64,000 nucleotides of DNA from Trichaptum fuscoviolaceum (taxonomy: Eukaryota; Basidiomycota; Agaricomycetes; Hymenochaetales; Trichaptaceae): contig CAJSYZ010000007.1 in assembly GCA_910574455.1 (NCBI GenBank), positions 3,169,773 to 3,233,772 on the forward strand, read 5' to 3'. The notes beneath the pieces were generated by a model. The model searched no databases and had not been told where the DNA came from. It saw only the letters and a list, made by a program, of their open reading frames with translations. A program made the position numbers and the translations under genes. Shown one piece after another: positions 44,296 through 55,580 of the stretch; positions within the stretch are counted from its first letter, which is position 1; every line of letters starts with the position of its first letter.

Positions 44296-45297
44296 ATCTC
44301 GCCATCGAAGGCAGGATGGGGAGGGAAAAACGCGCAAGCATTGGGGGGATAACCGACACCCAAGTTTAGACCCGTTATGGGTCCTGCTGGTCGCGGAAAA
44401 CCTCCCGGAAGCGAGAATTGGACTCGCCCCGCCACCATCCAGAACACTAATTCTACCTAGTTCTACGCATGTTTCCCCGCCGCAGAGACCGCTTCGCTTG
44501 GGAAGTAAGGCGCTCTGCATCTCCACGAAACCGGGCATGCAGGCGCGGCTTGGGCGTACGGGGTGGCCATCGATCGGGTATGTTGCCCTGCTTGACGCAG
44601 GGGACCGACGGCCGTCTCGTCATGCGTTCCACTACAGAGGGCGGCATTGCCAGTGCTACCATGATCGTGTACAGACATGACGTGAAGTACCCAGGAGATA
44701 ATGTAGGCCCTACGGGAGAGTACGAGCACGATGATGTCGGGAATCGGTGGGACTACTACCCGTAGGGCGTCTTCGGCGAATGCTGGGTTGCTGAATTCGA
44801 AGTTGACGGCGGTGGAGGTGAAGGTCAAGAGGAGCTGGAGTAACGACGCCCTGCGGTCCCCTCCTTTATACCCTCGGAGTTTGCGCCGAACAAACAAGTG
44901 CTTCGGGCTGGTTGTTTTGTTCTGGACGAGCCACGGTGTGCTCGGGGATCCCAAGATCGGCGGGACGAAGACAAATGCCGATGTCCGCCACCTCACGCAG
45001 CTACCCGATGCGCAACAGTCAAGGCTGAGATATCTAAGCTGTTGAGCGTTCGCCCCTCCTCAATTGCGAGGGATTGGAGAAGGATTAACCTCCACCGACC
45101 GTGGCCTTCAGATACGACTATTGCACTAGCACTGCATAGTACTCTTGATATCTATAGACATGTTCTCAGTCACTCTTCGAAATAACGAAGACCTAACATG
45201 GTTCTTAGCACCCTCAGCCTGCGCGCGTCTCATCGGAGTCGAACCGCTCGACGGTCAGTCACCATTTCAAACCTGCGACAGCTCCGTAGTCCCCAAT

Positions 45298-47427
45298 TCA
45301 AGACCCAAACGCAACCCACCGCTGTGTCCTCCGCCACGCCACGACCCGCCCGGCCTTCACCGTCGTCCGCTCATAGCTCGGGCACAGCGCCGCATCCTGC
45401 ACCGTCCCGTTCTCGTGCAGCAGCACGAAATCCGCCGCGGTCCCCGGTGTCGGGCGGAGCGAGTCTGCGTGCCAAGGGCGTGACTGGCTCTGGGTTTGAT
45501 TTTCAGGGAGTTGTGTGCTATGATCTGAGCTAGGACTGGGACGCGGGCGGAAGCCCGATTGCGAGTCGCTGTTGATGCCGATAGCGTGCTTTGAGGCGAT
45601 GGTGATTGCTTCCTGTGACGGATGTATTAGCAACCCATATTACAGATTAACTAATGTACCAGTGAGCAGTGGAATAGCATCTCCTTCAAGAGGCCTTCAA
45701 TCCCCTCTTTCCTAGAGAATCGAAAAGCATAACGAATCTGTAGCAACTGATTCACCCAATCATCACCATTTAACACAAAAGGAGGCCCAAGGCATGCATA
45801 GATACAAAAGAACAGAAGAAAGTCGAAATCAACAGAAAAAAAATAGTGTCATTTTACTCACAAGCAACGCCGCGCACGCGCTCGATGTCCCGTCCTGGTA
45901 CACGGCCACGCCGAGCGGGCACAGCGCGAGCGGGTCTGGCGCCCCTTGTGGTGTGAACGCGTTCCCAACGTTGTTCACCGCCAGCGCGACGCTCCCGAAC
46001 CCGAGTGCAGTGCGCAGCCGCACGGCATTTAGCGTCCCCCGCGGCGCGTCATATGCGTCGTCTTCGGATGCGTTGGTATGAGCCTGAGCCACAGACACGG
46101 GGCGTCGGCCCATCATGTACATGTCGCTCTGCGGGAGCCCGATGAAGTGCACGGCGTACGGTAGCGCGTCGATGCGCGCGCGCAGCTCGAGGAGCTTCGC
46201 CGTCGGGAAGCGCGTCAGGCGCGTCGCGTGCCCGATCGCCACGACCGTCCGCTCGTCCAGCGTGTGCGCTCGCGCGGCATCCTCCAGCTGCTCGAGCACA
46301 GCCCAGATGAGCGGACCGTCGCCCGCGCCTGCGCCGTCGAGAGGCCTGAGGTCGTAGTCCAGGTGGAAGTCTACGTGTAGGTTGAACTACGCCGCGAGCG
46401 TGACAATGTACGCGATGTTCGCGAGCTGCTGGGCGTGCGTGCGCTCGACGTACGGCGCTGACCCGACTGCTGAGATTAGCTGAGCGTTCGGGTCGCTGTA
46501 CGGGCGCGTGGACGACGATGGTGATGGCGGGGAGGGGCAGAATTCGGACAGAGCGTCGACGAGGTGCCATGCATTCTCCCCAGGCTCACCGTCATCTGCG
46601 GCATCGAACAGCGGGTCCTGCATGAACACTATTCCCTCCGCGAACCGTTCGTCAGTGCAGCTTCCCAGACTAAGCGCAAAGCTGGAACTCACCGCATATG
46701 AGCACATCGCACACGCTGCGCCACTTCTCCTTCAGGCGCAGCGCAGCGCGGAGGCACGCGTCGCCCACCGTGCCGTCGACCTCGACGTGCGCGCGCATGC
46801 AAGTCACGCCCGCCTCGACGCTGGCTCGCACAAGCCAGTCCCCGCGCGCGCACAGGTCCTCCGCGTCTCCGGGGAAGCCGGCCTTGGTCCGTGCGGTGAG
46901 GCGGAGCGCCTCTGCGAAGTCTCTGGCGTTGCGTGTGTGCGCGTAGGCGATGAAACGCGAGAATGTTAGAGATGAGTAGAGGACGACGACGAGGACGGGG
47001 TGATCCTACTACCCAGTAACGAGCGGCTCGCCTTTGTCAAGTATGTAGCACTTGTCGAGATGGATATGCGAGTGGCATAGTCTGTCGGTACAACTGAATC
47101 AGTTTTCGCTCGCCCTTAATTCACGATAGAAGCAAAAGCTCACGAAGGGAGCAACAACCCGCCCTCACCATCCAGCACCTCCATCGCCACCGTCTTCTTC
47201 CTCTCATGCGCGCCCGGGCCTATGCCATGACCGTCCGAGTATTCGACTCCGCCCTCATCGCCCTCTCCTTCTTCGACCTCATGCAATGTCGTGAAGTCCT
47301 CCCCCTCACGCATCTTAGCCACGCTCCGAACCTTCCCATCCTCACACACCACCGCATACAGATCGTCCTTCTCATCGAGTCTAGCCGTGTCGGACGGGAG
47401 GCGGACGTTCGTTATCCTCAAGGACAT
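45298..47427 (-). pseudogene. Amidohydrolase paralog with premature stop
   Basis: Reads MSLRITNVRLPSDTARLDEK, CHSHIHLDKC, AHVEVDGTVGDACL, FMQDPLFDAADDGEPGEN and VVAIGHATRLTRF, closely matching the intact gene at 21355-23462. Where copy A has an arginine codon (CGG) before the YSLHVDF segment, copy B has TAG at 46387-46389, in frame and in mid-exon. Translation would stop after about half the protein, losing the second metal-binding histidine and catalytic aspartate. The surrounding exons remain open and the HxH is intact, so loss was recent relative to the duplication. The gene also lost its original promoter. Confidence 0.82.
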
Positions 47428-47440
47428 CTTGCACGTCACA

Positions 47441-47921
47441 GTATGTATGCACAGACCCACTCTTGATGCTGTAAGAGACCTGTAGAGAATTGACTACAGG
47501 CTCAATACTTCATGAACGTATAGGAGGCAAGTTGAAAGTCCAGATTACAGAACTCAGAATTACCGAAGCCAGGGAGCCGATCCGATCCGCGGCCTCCGAA
47601 CCAGGCCCGGCCTCATATTTTTCCGCGCACTTTGACTGCGCCAACGAACCTGAGAACACTTCCGTCAACAGCAAAGTACTTCAAATAAGGTAAATAACGG
47701 GCCGAAAGATTATTGAGGACCGGTCCGGTTCTCGAAGTTTTCTAGATATATTAGCCCTGAACGAAACTAAACCTTACTTACTATGTACTACTATATGTAG
47801 CTACATATGTACTACTACTAGTAGTAGTAGTAAAGTAGTATAAGTAAGTTCACGTGCTAGCTTCGAACAAAAATTCGCGAGGGTGGCCATCCGTTCTTTG
47901 CTCTAACGTTGAACATTCTCG
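47441..47921. other. Intergenic; short triplet repeat
   Basis: Includes TACTACTAGTAGTAGTAG-like repeats at about 47805-47835. No gene. Confidence 0.5.
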
Positions 47922-50102
47922 ATGGTGCTTCTGCGCAGCTCCAAATCTCCTAGGAACCCAAGATACATCCCACCAAAAGACAAATGTGCGCTCGATATTC
48001 TCCCACCAGAGATTCTTGCATATATCTTCGAGCTCGGGACACGCATGACAGAGGGGAGCGACGGCGAAGACGTTGTGGAGGAAGATGATGGTGACGAGGA
48101 GTTTGAAGATGTTGACTCTGATGACGAGATCGACGAAGATGTACTTGTATCCTTCCCCCCTGGTGTGTCTAACATTACGGATGACGTTGAGTCTAACGAC
48201 AATGGGGACAAGAACCTCAGTCTCCCATTTCAAGTGCGCATTTCGCATGTATGTCGACGATGGCGGGCAATCGCATTGGATACCCCGGGTTTATGGACGC
48301 ATCTCACTTTCGACGATCACACCAATGACTTTGAAAGGTCATCGGAATGGATCCGTCGGTCGAAATCCTTGCCACTGGACATCGAAATCGATGCCTTGCT
48401 TCCCGAAGATGCAATGTTTGATCCAGACAATGACGACCAACCCGACAAGGAGTTATCCGAGAAAATTGCTGCCGATATGAAGCGTGCACAGGAGCTTTTG
48501 GCACCTGTTGTCATCCGATGGCGCTCGTTCAAGCTCAGCGTGAGTTTGTACGAGCATATGACTTTGGTTTTGGACGCTCTGGCTCAATGTTCCTCTGCGC
48601 CAATGCTCGAGACCCTCCATCTGTATTGCCACGGCGAGAACGAGGATGCCGACTTCGAAGAATTCAATCCCCCGCATCTTCGAAAACACTACACATTGTT
48701 CAACGGTCTCATGCCAAAACTTAAAGACATTGTTTTCTGGGGCGTCCATGTCGATTGGTCAATGTTCATTCCTACCGCCGAACGTGACGTACAAAAGCTT
48801 TCGAGTGCACCGGCGTTCACGACGAATTTGACAAAAGTCGAGCTTGGTTATCATACACTAGACGTTAGACCGAGTCTTGAAGTGTTCATGAATATCTTGC
48901 GGTGTGCTCCGAGATTGGATACACTGGCTCTCTCGTGCTCCGGTCCCCTTATGCCTTCACCGGACGCGTTTGTCGAGCCTCTTGCGCTCCCGACGCTGAA
49001 ATCACTTCGGCTTGCGTTTCTTGATTTAGATCACGCGCTCATCCTTGCAAACGTACTCTACGTGCCTGATTTAAATAGGATCGAGCTCGAGTTCGAAGGA
49101 GACGATTATACGCCTTTGCTGGATGTATTGCTACAACCAATGAAGTCACCGTCCTCATTTTTTACTCCCCTTTCCGTATCCTCGATCACCTCCCCCAATT
49201 CTCTCCCAACGCCCAGCTTCGGATCCTCTTCTCGCCACCCTTCCATGCTGGCTGGCATCACCGAAGCAAAGTTATCTGGAATGCCGTGCGCCGATGGTTC
49301 CGCCAAATCATTCTACGAATCTTGTCCTAATCTCAGGCGTCTACATTTGAATATGACATTCATGCCGCTTGCGTTTTTCACTGCGCTGATGGATCCGAAT
49401 GTACACATCGTACGAAGAGAGGCGGCAGGGGGAAGAACGGTTGAGTCCGCTCCGATTTCTATTCCGCAGAATTCTACCACATATCCTGCATCTGCTGTGT
49501 ATGCGGATGGTACTGCCAGCGGTGGTGACGCTGGTTCTAGGTCTACAAGTACGATCGATAGTACACACGGTTCAAGCTATGAAGTCACATGCTCAGAACA
49601 ATCCCACCTTGCACCTGTCCCTTTGCTAGAGAGCCTAACCATCTCGGGCATCTCTGGCGATAACCTGAAGACCTTTGTGCTGAAACGGCGGGCACTTGGA
49701 TGCAGACTAAAGGAGCTAATGATCGACGAGGGAGATTGTCCTGACATAGTGAAGCAACACGAATTCAGGTGGCTAAAGAAGCATGTAGAGACCGTTGAGT
49801 GGGTGGAGATTAGTGATGACGAGGATGTGGATGACGAGACGGAGGCTAGTGACGAAGATGAAGACAGTTTGGATGGTAGTGACGATGATGGCGACGAAGA
49901 GGGTGAAGAGGAGGAGGAGGAGGATGAAGAAGATGACATTGAGCGTAGGCTGGCTCAAGACTTAGCTCACGAAGATAACTGGACTGCGGACGAACTTGTA
50001 TCCTGGTTAACGAGTGGCAGTTCTCAAGTCGAAGTAAGGCGAACTGAGGCTCGTGGTACGGACGATAGCGAGTGGGAGACCGAACCAGAAGATGGAGGAT
50101 GA
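47922..50102 (+). CDS. F-box protein with acidic inserts
   Basis: Single exon, 726 residues. An F-box-like motif starts at ALDILPPEILAYIFELGTRM (residues ~23-42). It is interrupted by about 60 very acidic residues (GDEEFEDVDSDDEIDEDVL) before it resumes with PFQVRISHVCRRWRAIALDT and PGLWTHLTF. Leucine-rich-like segments follow, such as APMLETLHLYCHGENEDADF and MPKLKDIVFWGVHVDW. The C-terminus is again strongly acidic (GDEEGEEEEEEDEEDDIE). F-box proteins pick substrates for SCF ubiquitin ligases. The split of the F-box by a long acidic stretch is unusual, but recurs in agaricomycete proteins. The target is unknown. Confidence 0.85.
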   Translation: MVLLRSSKSPRNPRYIPPKDKCALDILPPEILAYIFELGTRMTEGSDGEDVVEEDDGDEEFEDVDSDDEIDEDVLVSFPPGVSNITDDVESNDNGDKNLSLPFQVRISHVCRRWRAIALDTPGLWTHLTFDDHTNDFERSSEWIRRSKSLPLDIEIDALLPEDAMFDPDNDDQPDKELSEKIAADMKRAQELLAPVVIRWRSFKLSVSLYEHMTLVLDALAQCSSAPMLETLHLYCHGENEDADFEEFNPPHLRKHYTLFNGLMPKLKDIVFWGVHVDWSMFIPTAERDVQKLSSAPAFTTNLTKVELGYHTLDVRPSLEVFMNILRCAPRLDTLALSCSGPLMPSPDAFVEPLALPTLKSLRLAFLDLDHALILANVLYVPDLNRIELEFEGDDYTPLLDVLLQPMKSPSSFFTPLSVSSITSPNSLPTPSFGSSSRHPSMLAGITEAKLSGMPCADGSAKSFYESCPNLRRLHLNMTFMPLAFFTALMDPNVHIVRREAAGGRTVESAPISIPQNSTTYPASAVYADGTASGGDAGSRSTSTIDSTHGSSYEVTCSEQSHLAPVPLLESLTISGISGDNLKTFVLKRRALGCRLKELMIDEGDCPDIVKQHEFRWLKKHVETVEWVEISDDEDVDDETEASDEDEDSLDGSDDDGDEEGEEEEEEDEEDDIERRLAQDLAHEDNWTADELVSWLTSGSSQVEVRRTEARGTDDSEWETEPEDGG

Positions 50103-51406
50103 GTTGAATCTGGCTCTGGATGATACTGTATGTATAATATGATCTTCAGAAGTCAAGTGATTGACGTATTCATGTACAGATCATATGTAAATCAAGGCAG
50201 CGCTGTTCTCCAAAAAAAAGAAAACAATGACATCTTGAAATGTACTTTTACACTTTGACCCTAATGATGACGGGTAGTGCAACGATCCTAGAGGCTTTTT
50301 GAGAAATACCGTTAATACCGATCTGAGGACGAGCGATTGCATACCGTACATAAACGCAAGCACATGCCTTGGTTTTGTCATGACAAAGAGTTCCGCCGCG
50401 CCAGTCCTCGAGAGTCTCCGCCTTTATGCCGATGAAGAGTTCGGGCGCTCCCCAACTCGAGGATACGACACGCTGCTTGGTGACGTTGATTGACTCATGC
50501 TCGTAACTCGCATGAGCGTGCAGTACAGTCCCTCGCTAGTACCGGTCTTACACGACGCCTTGGCCGTGCCGTATAATGCATTGAGGAATGCAATCTTTGA
50601 CAAGACCGTTGAGAGCCCTGAACAGACTATAGAGATGCGAAACTCAGTGTCCACTCTTATTTGAAAATGAAGGGAGAACCACTGGCACATATACTATATA
50701 CATCTATATGTATGTATCCTACGCATGGACGTCTACATTGTTGATGGAATTTCCGATCAAGTAAGCAAAACAGATGAAAAGTCAAACTCGCAAAAACCAA
50801 CATCTGTGATTAGCATATAGAGAAACACGTATTCACAGTCCAGAGCTGCTGAAGTAGTTGACCAGAAGTTTGTCGAACATGCCAAACATTTGGGCTGAAA
50901 CCTGTCCGTCGAGGATGCAAAGCATGCTGATGCTTTTATTACTGCTGGGCAGACAGCTGCTGTCTCGTCTATTCCATACCTCTTGCCGAGACCTGTCGGA
51001 GGGAAGGACTTTACTCGTTTTGAGATATTATCTAGCATGAAATCGATTAGCATGAAGACGGTCGTACACGTCAATATCGACAAAGTTCACTCACGTCCGA
51101 GTCAGATCTTCAAAGCGATCGCATCCTCGGTTGACTTCTTCGCGACTTAATGTTCTTCCCCTTCGCTCACGAACTCAAGAAGAGTCACGCACTGCTACTG
51201 TCCTTGCTAGTACTACTTGCTATCCAATGAAGCTACATAAACAAATCCCTGAGTGCATGCCTCTCGTAGAATCAGACACTGTGGGTCGTTGATATTCGGC
51301 GCAGTCCTGACCACTTAATCTCGTACTCCAGGTCGGGTTAATATAGTAAAGATATAGACTAAGTGATAGTTTAATTTCACCAGGATACGGACAAATCTAT
51401 GTACCA
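50103..51406. other. Intergenic with a probable F-box remnant
   Basis: At 50320-50490 a plus frame reads SSAAPVLESLRLYADEEFG, similar to APMLETLHLYCHGENED of the neighbouring F-box protein. No F-box or longer frame accompanies it. A minus frame at 50757-51083 is open but unrecognised. Confidence 0.4.
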
Positions 51407-52978
51407 CTAGTAAATCATCGAGGCAGTATCCGCGCGTATGCGATTGTAGTCTAAAAGCCCTTCGATTCTACCCAGAGCAGCAATGGCAAGCTGGAAAAGT
51501 TTGTAAGTAACCTTGTAACGTAATATATTATCAATCACGTACGTCCTTATCCCAAAGATACTTTTGTGCAACGGCCTTGATGTCCTCAGTTGTAACGGAG
51601 TCGACAGCGAACTCGATCTGCTTAGGGGACATTCTACGGCCAGTCGTGACGAGCTGCCTGCCGATATCCTCTGCGATGGCGGTGGTTCCGTCCAGGGTGA
51701 GCAGTAAGCTGGCCTTGAGCTGGCTCTTCGCGCGTTCAACCTCGGCTGCGGTCGGGTCAATAGACATGCGCGTCCACTCCTTCAGCGTGAAATGGGTGAG
51801 GTCATCGATGTTCATGTGGTTCTCGGTGACGAGGTAGATACCCCAGAGACCAGTGTCAGAATAGGAAGTTGAGAACGACATGAAGCTGTTCGCAAGGTTG
51901 TTCTTCGAGACAATGGTCGAGAGACGGGAGGATAGGAGAGGGGAAGATCCAAGAGCACGGTCCCAGTTGCCGAAGATGGACTGCATGACGAGCATGGGGA
52001 AGTAGTCGGGCGAGCTCCAGCTGACACCTTCGACGGCGATTGCGATGTGCGCAGTGGGCATCGTGTCGTCGCGCACACGCACCTCGGCGCCCGAGAACGG
52101 CGTCTTGTTGTGTGCTAAACGGCCAAGGGGAATCGGGTTTGGCGACACAGGGAGGCCAGAGAAGTGCTTTTCTGCCAACTTGACCAATTCCTCATGTTCA
52201 ACGCCTCCAGCCCCAACGAGAACCATGCGGTCCGCAGTATAATTGGTCTTGATGTAGGAAGAGAGGTCATCCCTCTTGATCGAAAGGATGTTCTTCTTGG
52301 GACCAAGGATAGTCCTGCCCAAGGGTTGACCTGCATCGAATCATGAGATACTGTTTCCCCAGACTGAACTTAAATGCTCACCTGCAAAAGCGACAGAGTG
52401 GAGGTGGTCAAAAACAACTTCCTCAAGCTGCTTGTCAACTTCCTGCTGTTCCCTTAGAATCACATCTCGTTCCCGCTCAATCGCTGGGTTCTCAAGTTTC
52501 GAGTTTTGCAGAATATCGCTGATGATATCCACAGATGTGCCCACGTCCTTGCGGAAGCTCTTCGCGTAATAAACCGTCTGTTCTCGAGACGTGTACGCAT
52601 TGAGGTGAGCACCAATGTTCTCGACCTCAATTTCAAGAGCGTGCTGAGACCTGCGGTTGGTGCCCTTGAAAGCCATGTGTTCCAGGAAGTGAGCCGTGCC
52701 ATTCGTTGCGTCTGTTTCCGCACGAGAACCAGCGTCAATCCAGACACCGACAGTCGCTGACTGTGCGTGTGGATGCGACTCAGTCGCAACCGTCATGCCA
52801 TTAGAAAGAGTGGTGATTTGGGTGGTGGGGGCAGGTGCAACTACTGTCGCGTACGAGCGAAGAGGGCGCTGAAATCACAACCAAACATGTTAAATGGTTC
52901 CATATCAATTAAGAAAAGGAAGCTCACTGGACTTCGTGCTGCAGATCGCAGAGCACGACGAGCTGAAGAAGAAATCAT
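51407..52978 (-). CDS. Mitochondrial processing peptidase beta subunit
   Basis: Catalytic subunit of the matrix protease that removes presequences from imported proteins. Exon 1 gives [17 protein letters not shown], itself a presequence. Then [19 protein letters not shown] and [20 protein letters not shown]. The zinc-binding HFLEH of the HxxEH type lies near residue 80. [20 protein letters not shown] follows, with the distal glutamate region. The next exon has [19 protein letters not shown] and later [33 protein letters not shown] and [20 protein letters not shown]. The last exon gives [20 protein letters not shown], ending at 51407. Full length ~475 residues. The intact zinc site distinguishes it from the alpha subunit and from complex III core proteins. 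Confidence 0.93.
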
Positions 52979-53247
52979 AGCGGCACGACGGTCGTTGACG
53001 TTGTTGAAAAGGCTCTTCTCATCGTGCTCACCTCCCAAATTTGTGTGACCAACTATTTCGCACGAGTCGGATAACAGGTCATCCCGATTTACTCCGACCA
53101 ATCAAAAAGTACGAGCTAGAGGATAGGATTAACTTGCGAGTGCTATGTAGATATACAAATAATAATAGTATTACATTATAGTATAACTAAAGAGAATGAT
53201 AAAGATACAAATAAGATTAGAGGTACAACAAATACGTGTGTATCTGC

Positions 53248-54763
53248 TTAAAGCAGTCGATCGCGGAAAATGTATGACAGGCGGGTGAAAACAAGTACAG
53301 GACAGTTTGTAAGTCGTACACTCATCGTTGAAGATGTGTTATCTAGTACAGATAAAACGCCATCTGTAGTGACTGCGGCTTCGCATAGCTCCAACATCTC
53401 CAGACCTCCTAAGGCAAAGTTCTTCAGACAGTTACGCTCGAGGGTGCTCGTTAGATCAACTCGCTTCAACAAAGGCAAAAGAAAATCGTCCTTGACGTAT
53501 CGGCCTCTTGCAGAAATGAATCGTACGTTTGGTAAAGAGCGCAGAAAAGCTGCGATGGATCGACCATGAGCCCAAGAGTTCTCGATAATGACGGCTTCAA
53601 GACATGAATGGCGCCGCAACGAACCAAGTACGGCAGAAACTTCCCTTCCACCAAAACGTATCGAGTTCTCGCCGCTCACAAGCCTGAGCCTCTGGAGTCG
53701 GGGAAGGACAAGTTTCGAAGATAAGACTGTCATCTCTCGAGGGATGTTATCTCCGACAACGCGCAATACCAATAGCTTGAGATTGCCGAGAGAGATAGGG
53801 GTATACGCCTGTGAAGCCCAGCCGAAGGAAGCATCGTCTTCCCTAGAACGTCCTCCCGGAAACGATATGGTGAGGGATTGTAATTTATTCGAAACCCTCA
53901 GTATCACGAGGACTTCCGCGACTGCTTCATGAGCGAAAGAGAATGCATGGTGGTTATAGTCGAGGTGAGTGAGATTCTCGAATAGGGGTGCAGTCCATCT
54001 GAGCCGAATTCCGTGTACAGATACATCGCGTAGTTTCGGCGCATGACCACCAAAAAGCAGGAACTCCTTCGTATCGTCATTCAATGGGTATATGAGGGCT
54101 AGGCGTTCCAGCTGCGGAGCATGAGAGGTCGGCGACGGCAGCCTAGGGCATAATTCTGAAAGTGTGGCGTTCCAGAGATATGGAATGTAGCCTGTGAAAA
54201 AGATAGATAATGAACGCCACTGTTGAATTGCAGGAATAACGCAGCGCATTCGCATGTGTACATCTGCAAGCGTGGTTTGCGTCCTCGCCATAGAAATAGG
54301 AGGGTGAGCAAGCTCGATATCCAACGGAAACCCTCTCGACCTCTGGATACGCCTCGAGCAAAGATATCGTCTCCTATCAGGGCATATGTAGCACCACAAT
54401 CTCGGGGATCTTACTGATATCCTCCTCCAATGAGAGCAAACTTGCGACATGGTCACCGGAAATTCAGGATCTTGCAGTGAGCCAAGATAGAAAATATGAA
54501 GGAGTAGTTCGACCGGTAGAATAGAACCAGGAGGTTGTTGACCTGAAGATTCGCTATGCGTTCTGCGACATTCCTTCGCTGAGGTCCTGTGCCGTGATCG
54601 TGTGCGACGGTGAGTCCTGTGAGAGATCTGTGACCGTGAACGAGCGGGGCTTGGGGGAGGGTGACATATTCCTGGCGACTTGTGGAGTGGTGTTGACCTG
54701 TAAGAAAGGGATAGGAAGACGTTGTTGAGCCAGGAAAGAATAAACCTACAAACCGTTCGTCAT
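53248..54763 (-). CDS. F-box protein with Arg/Ser-rich N-terminus
   Basis: Two exons. Exon 1 is only 14 nt (54750-54763), encoding MTNG and part of the next codon. Exon 2 starts at 54697 and gives an Arg/Ser/His-rich lead, then SILPVELLLHIFYLGSLQDP and TMSQVCSHWRRISVRSPRLW, a good F-box. Leucine-rich-like repeats follow, such as APQLERLALIYPL, HAPKLRDVSVHGIRLRW and LGNLKLLVLRVVG. It ends at 53248. About 480 residues. The first ATG was chosen because a clean GTAGGT/TTACAG intron links it in frame; the ATG at 54456 would delete the F-box. Role: SCF substrate receptor by family; target unknown. Confidence 0.82.
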
Positions 54764-55372
54764 GACATTGAGCTTCGACGCAAGAACTTGTCTGGAGCCG
54801 TGGTCCAACCTGAGGCTTTGCCGTAGTCTGCGTTTCAATTCCAGCGGCATAACCAGTACCGTAGCATTGATAGGAAGGGTGAAAGAAAGAGAAGAAGGGG
54901 GACCTTACTCGAGCCATTACAGTAGACTGCATTTATATCAAGGAGAGCGCAGGCCGAGAATGCAGAAGGAGTGTCACCGGAGCAGCAAGGTTTGGACTTC
55001 TCCGGTGCGAATGGTGGAAATCCCTGACTCGGACAATACGACCACAAACAGCGGGGTGTGAGCCTGCAGGCATCCGTGTGTAATGGCGAGCGGGCGACCG
55101 GAAGACGATCAATTCCGTCGAGCTGTGTTGAGGTGGACAATAGCAGAGTCGTCAAGGCATGCACCGCCGATTGAGCCTTCCAGATTGAGGTATGGGGCAA
55201 TTGACTCGCTTTTTACTTCGAACAATGCAGATTAAAGCGATCTCGTGAGTCAGATGAGACCTTCGTTGTGAACGGCCTTGAGACTGCTGGTAGGTCATTG
55301 GTATGGAATGAAAGAAATGATCAATGATGAGAACTGTGTGAGTGTGCTAAGCGCAAGACGAACTCATTGAAA

Positions 55373-55394
55373 GACGCCGCTTAGACGCGGCGTC
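55373..55394. other. Short GC hairpin
   Basis: GACGCCGC and GCGGCGTC separated by 6 bp, in the region upstream of the SART3/Prp24-type gene. Confidence 0.55.
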
Positions 55395-55397
55395 CCT

Positions 55398-55463
55398 AGA
55401 CTCGTAAACCAGTCGTTTGTATATGTTACACAAACTCTACACTAACGACTGGCTTGCGAGTCT
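55398..55463. repeat. 19 bp inverted repeat with 28 bp loop
   Basis: AGACTCGTAAACCAGTCGT at 55398-55416 pairs with 55445-55463 with two mismatches (17 of 19). Located ~120 bp before the SART3/Prp24-type ATG. It may be a regulator-binding site, a tiny TIR element or an RNA hairpin. No flanking duplication was seen. Confidence 0.6.
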
Positions 55464-55580
55464 ACTCACTCCTGACTTTGGGCCGACATCTCCCAATCAC
55501 TGGCTCTTGGCTTTTCAGAAATTACACGCCAATAACTTCTGCTTGTCATCTAACAATCGAGAAGTCTACAACGGTTCATA

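Larger units (their letters stand above)
44203..47440 (-). repeat. Inverted segmental duplication, copy B
   Basis: Reverse-strand partner of 21340-24657. It starts just upstream of the amidohydrolase start codon, so copy B lacks the upstream region of copy A. It ends at GTTAGCCGCTTTTCACT near 44203. Confidence 0.85.
54764..55580. other. Intergenic with inverted repeats
   Basis: No gene. Holds the two inverted-repeat structures listed separately and the divergent upstream regions of the flanking genes. Confidence 0.5.
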
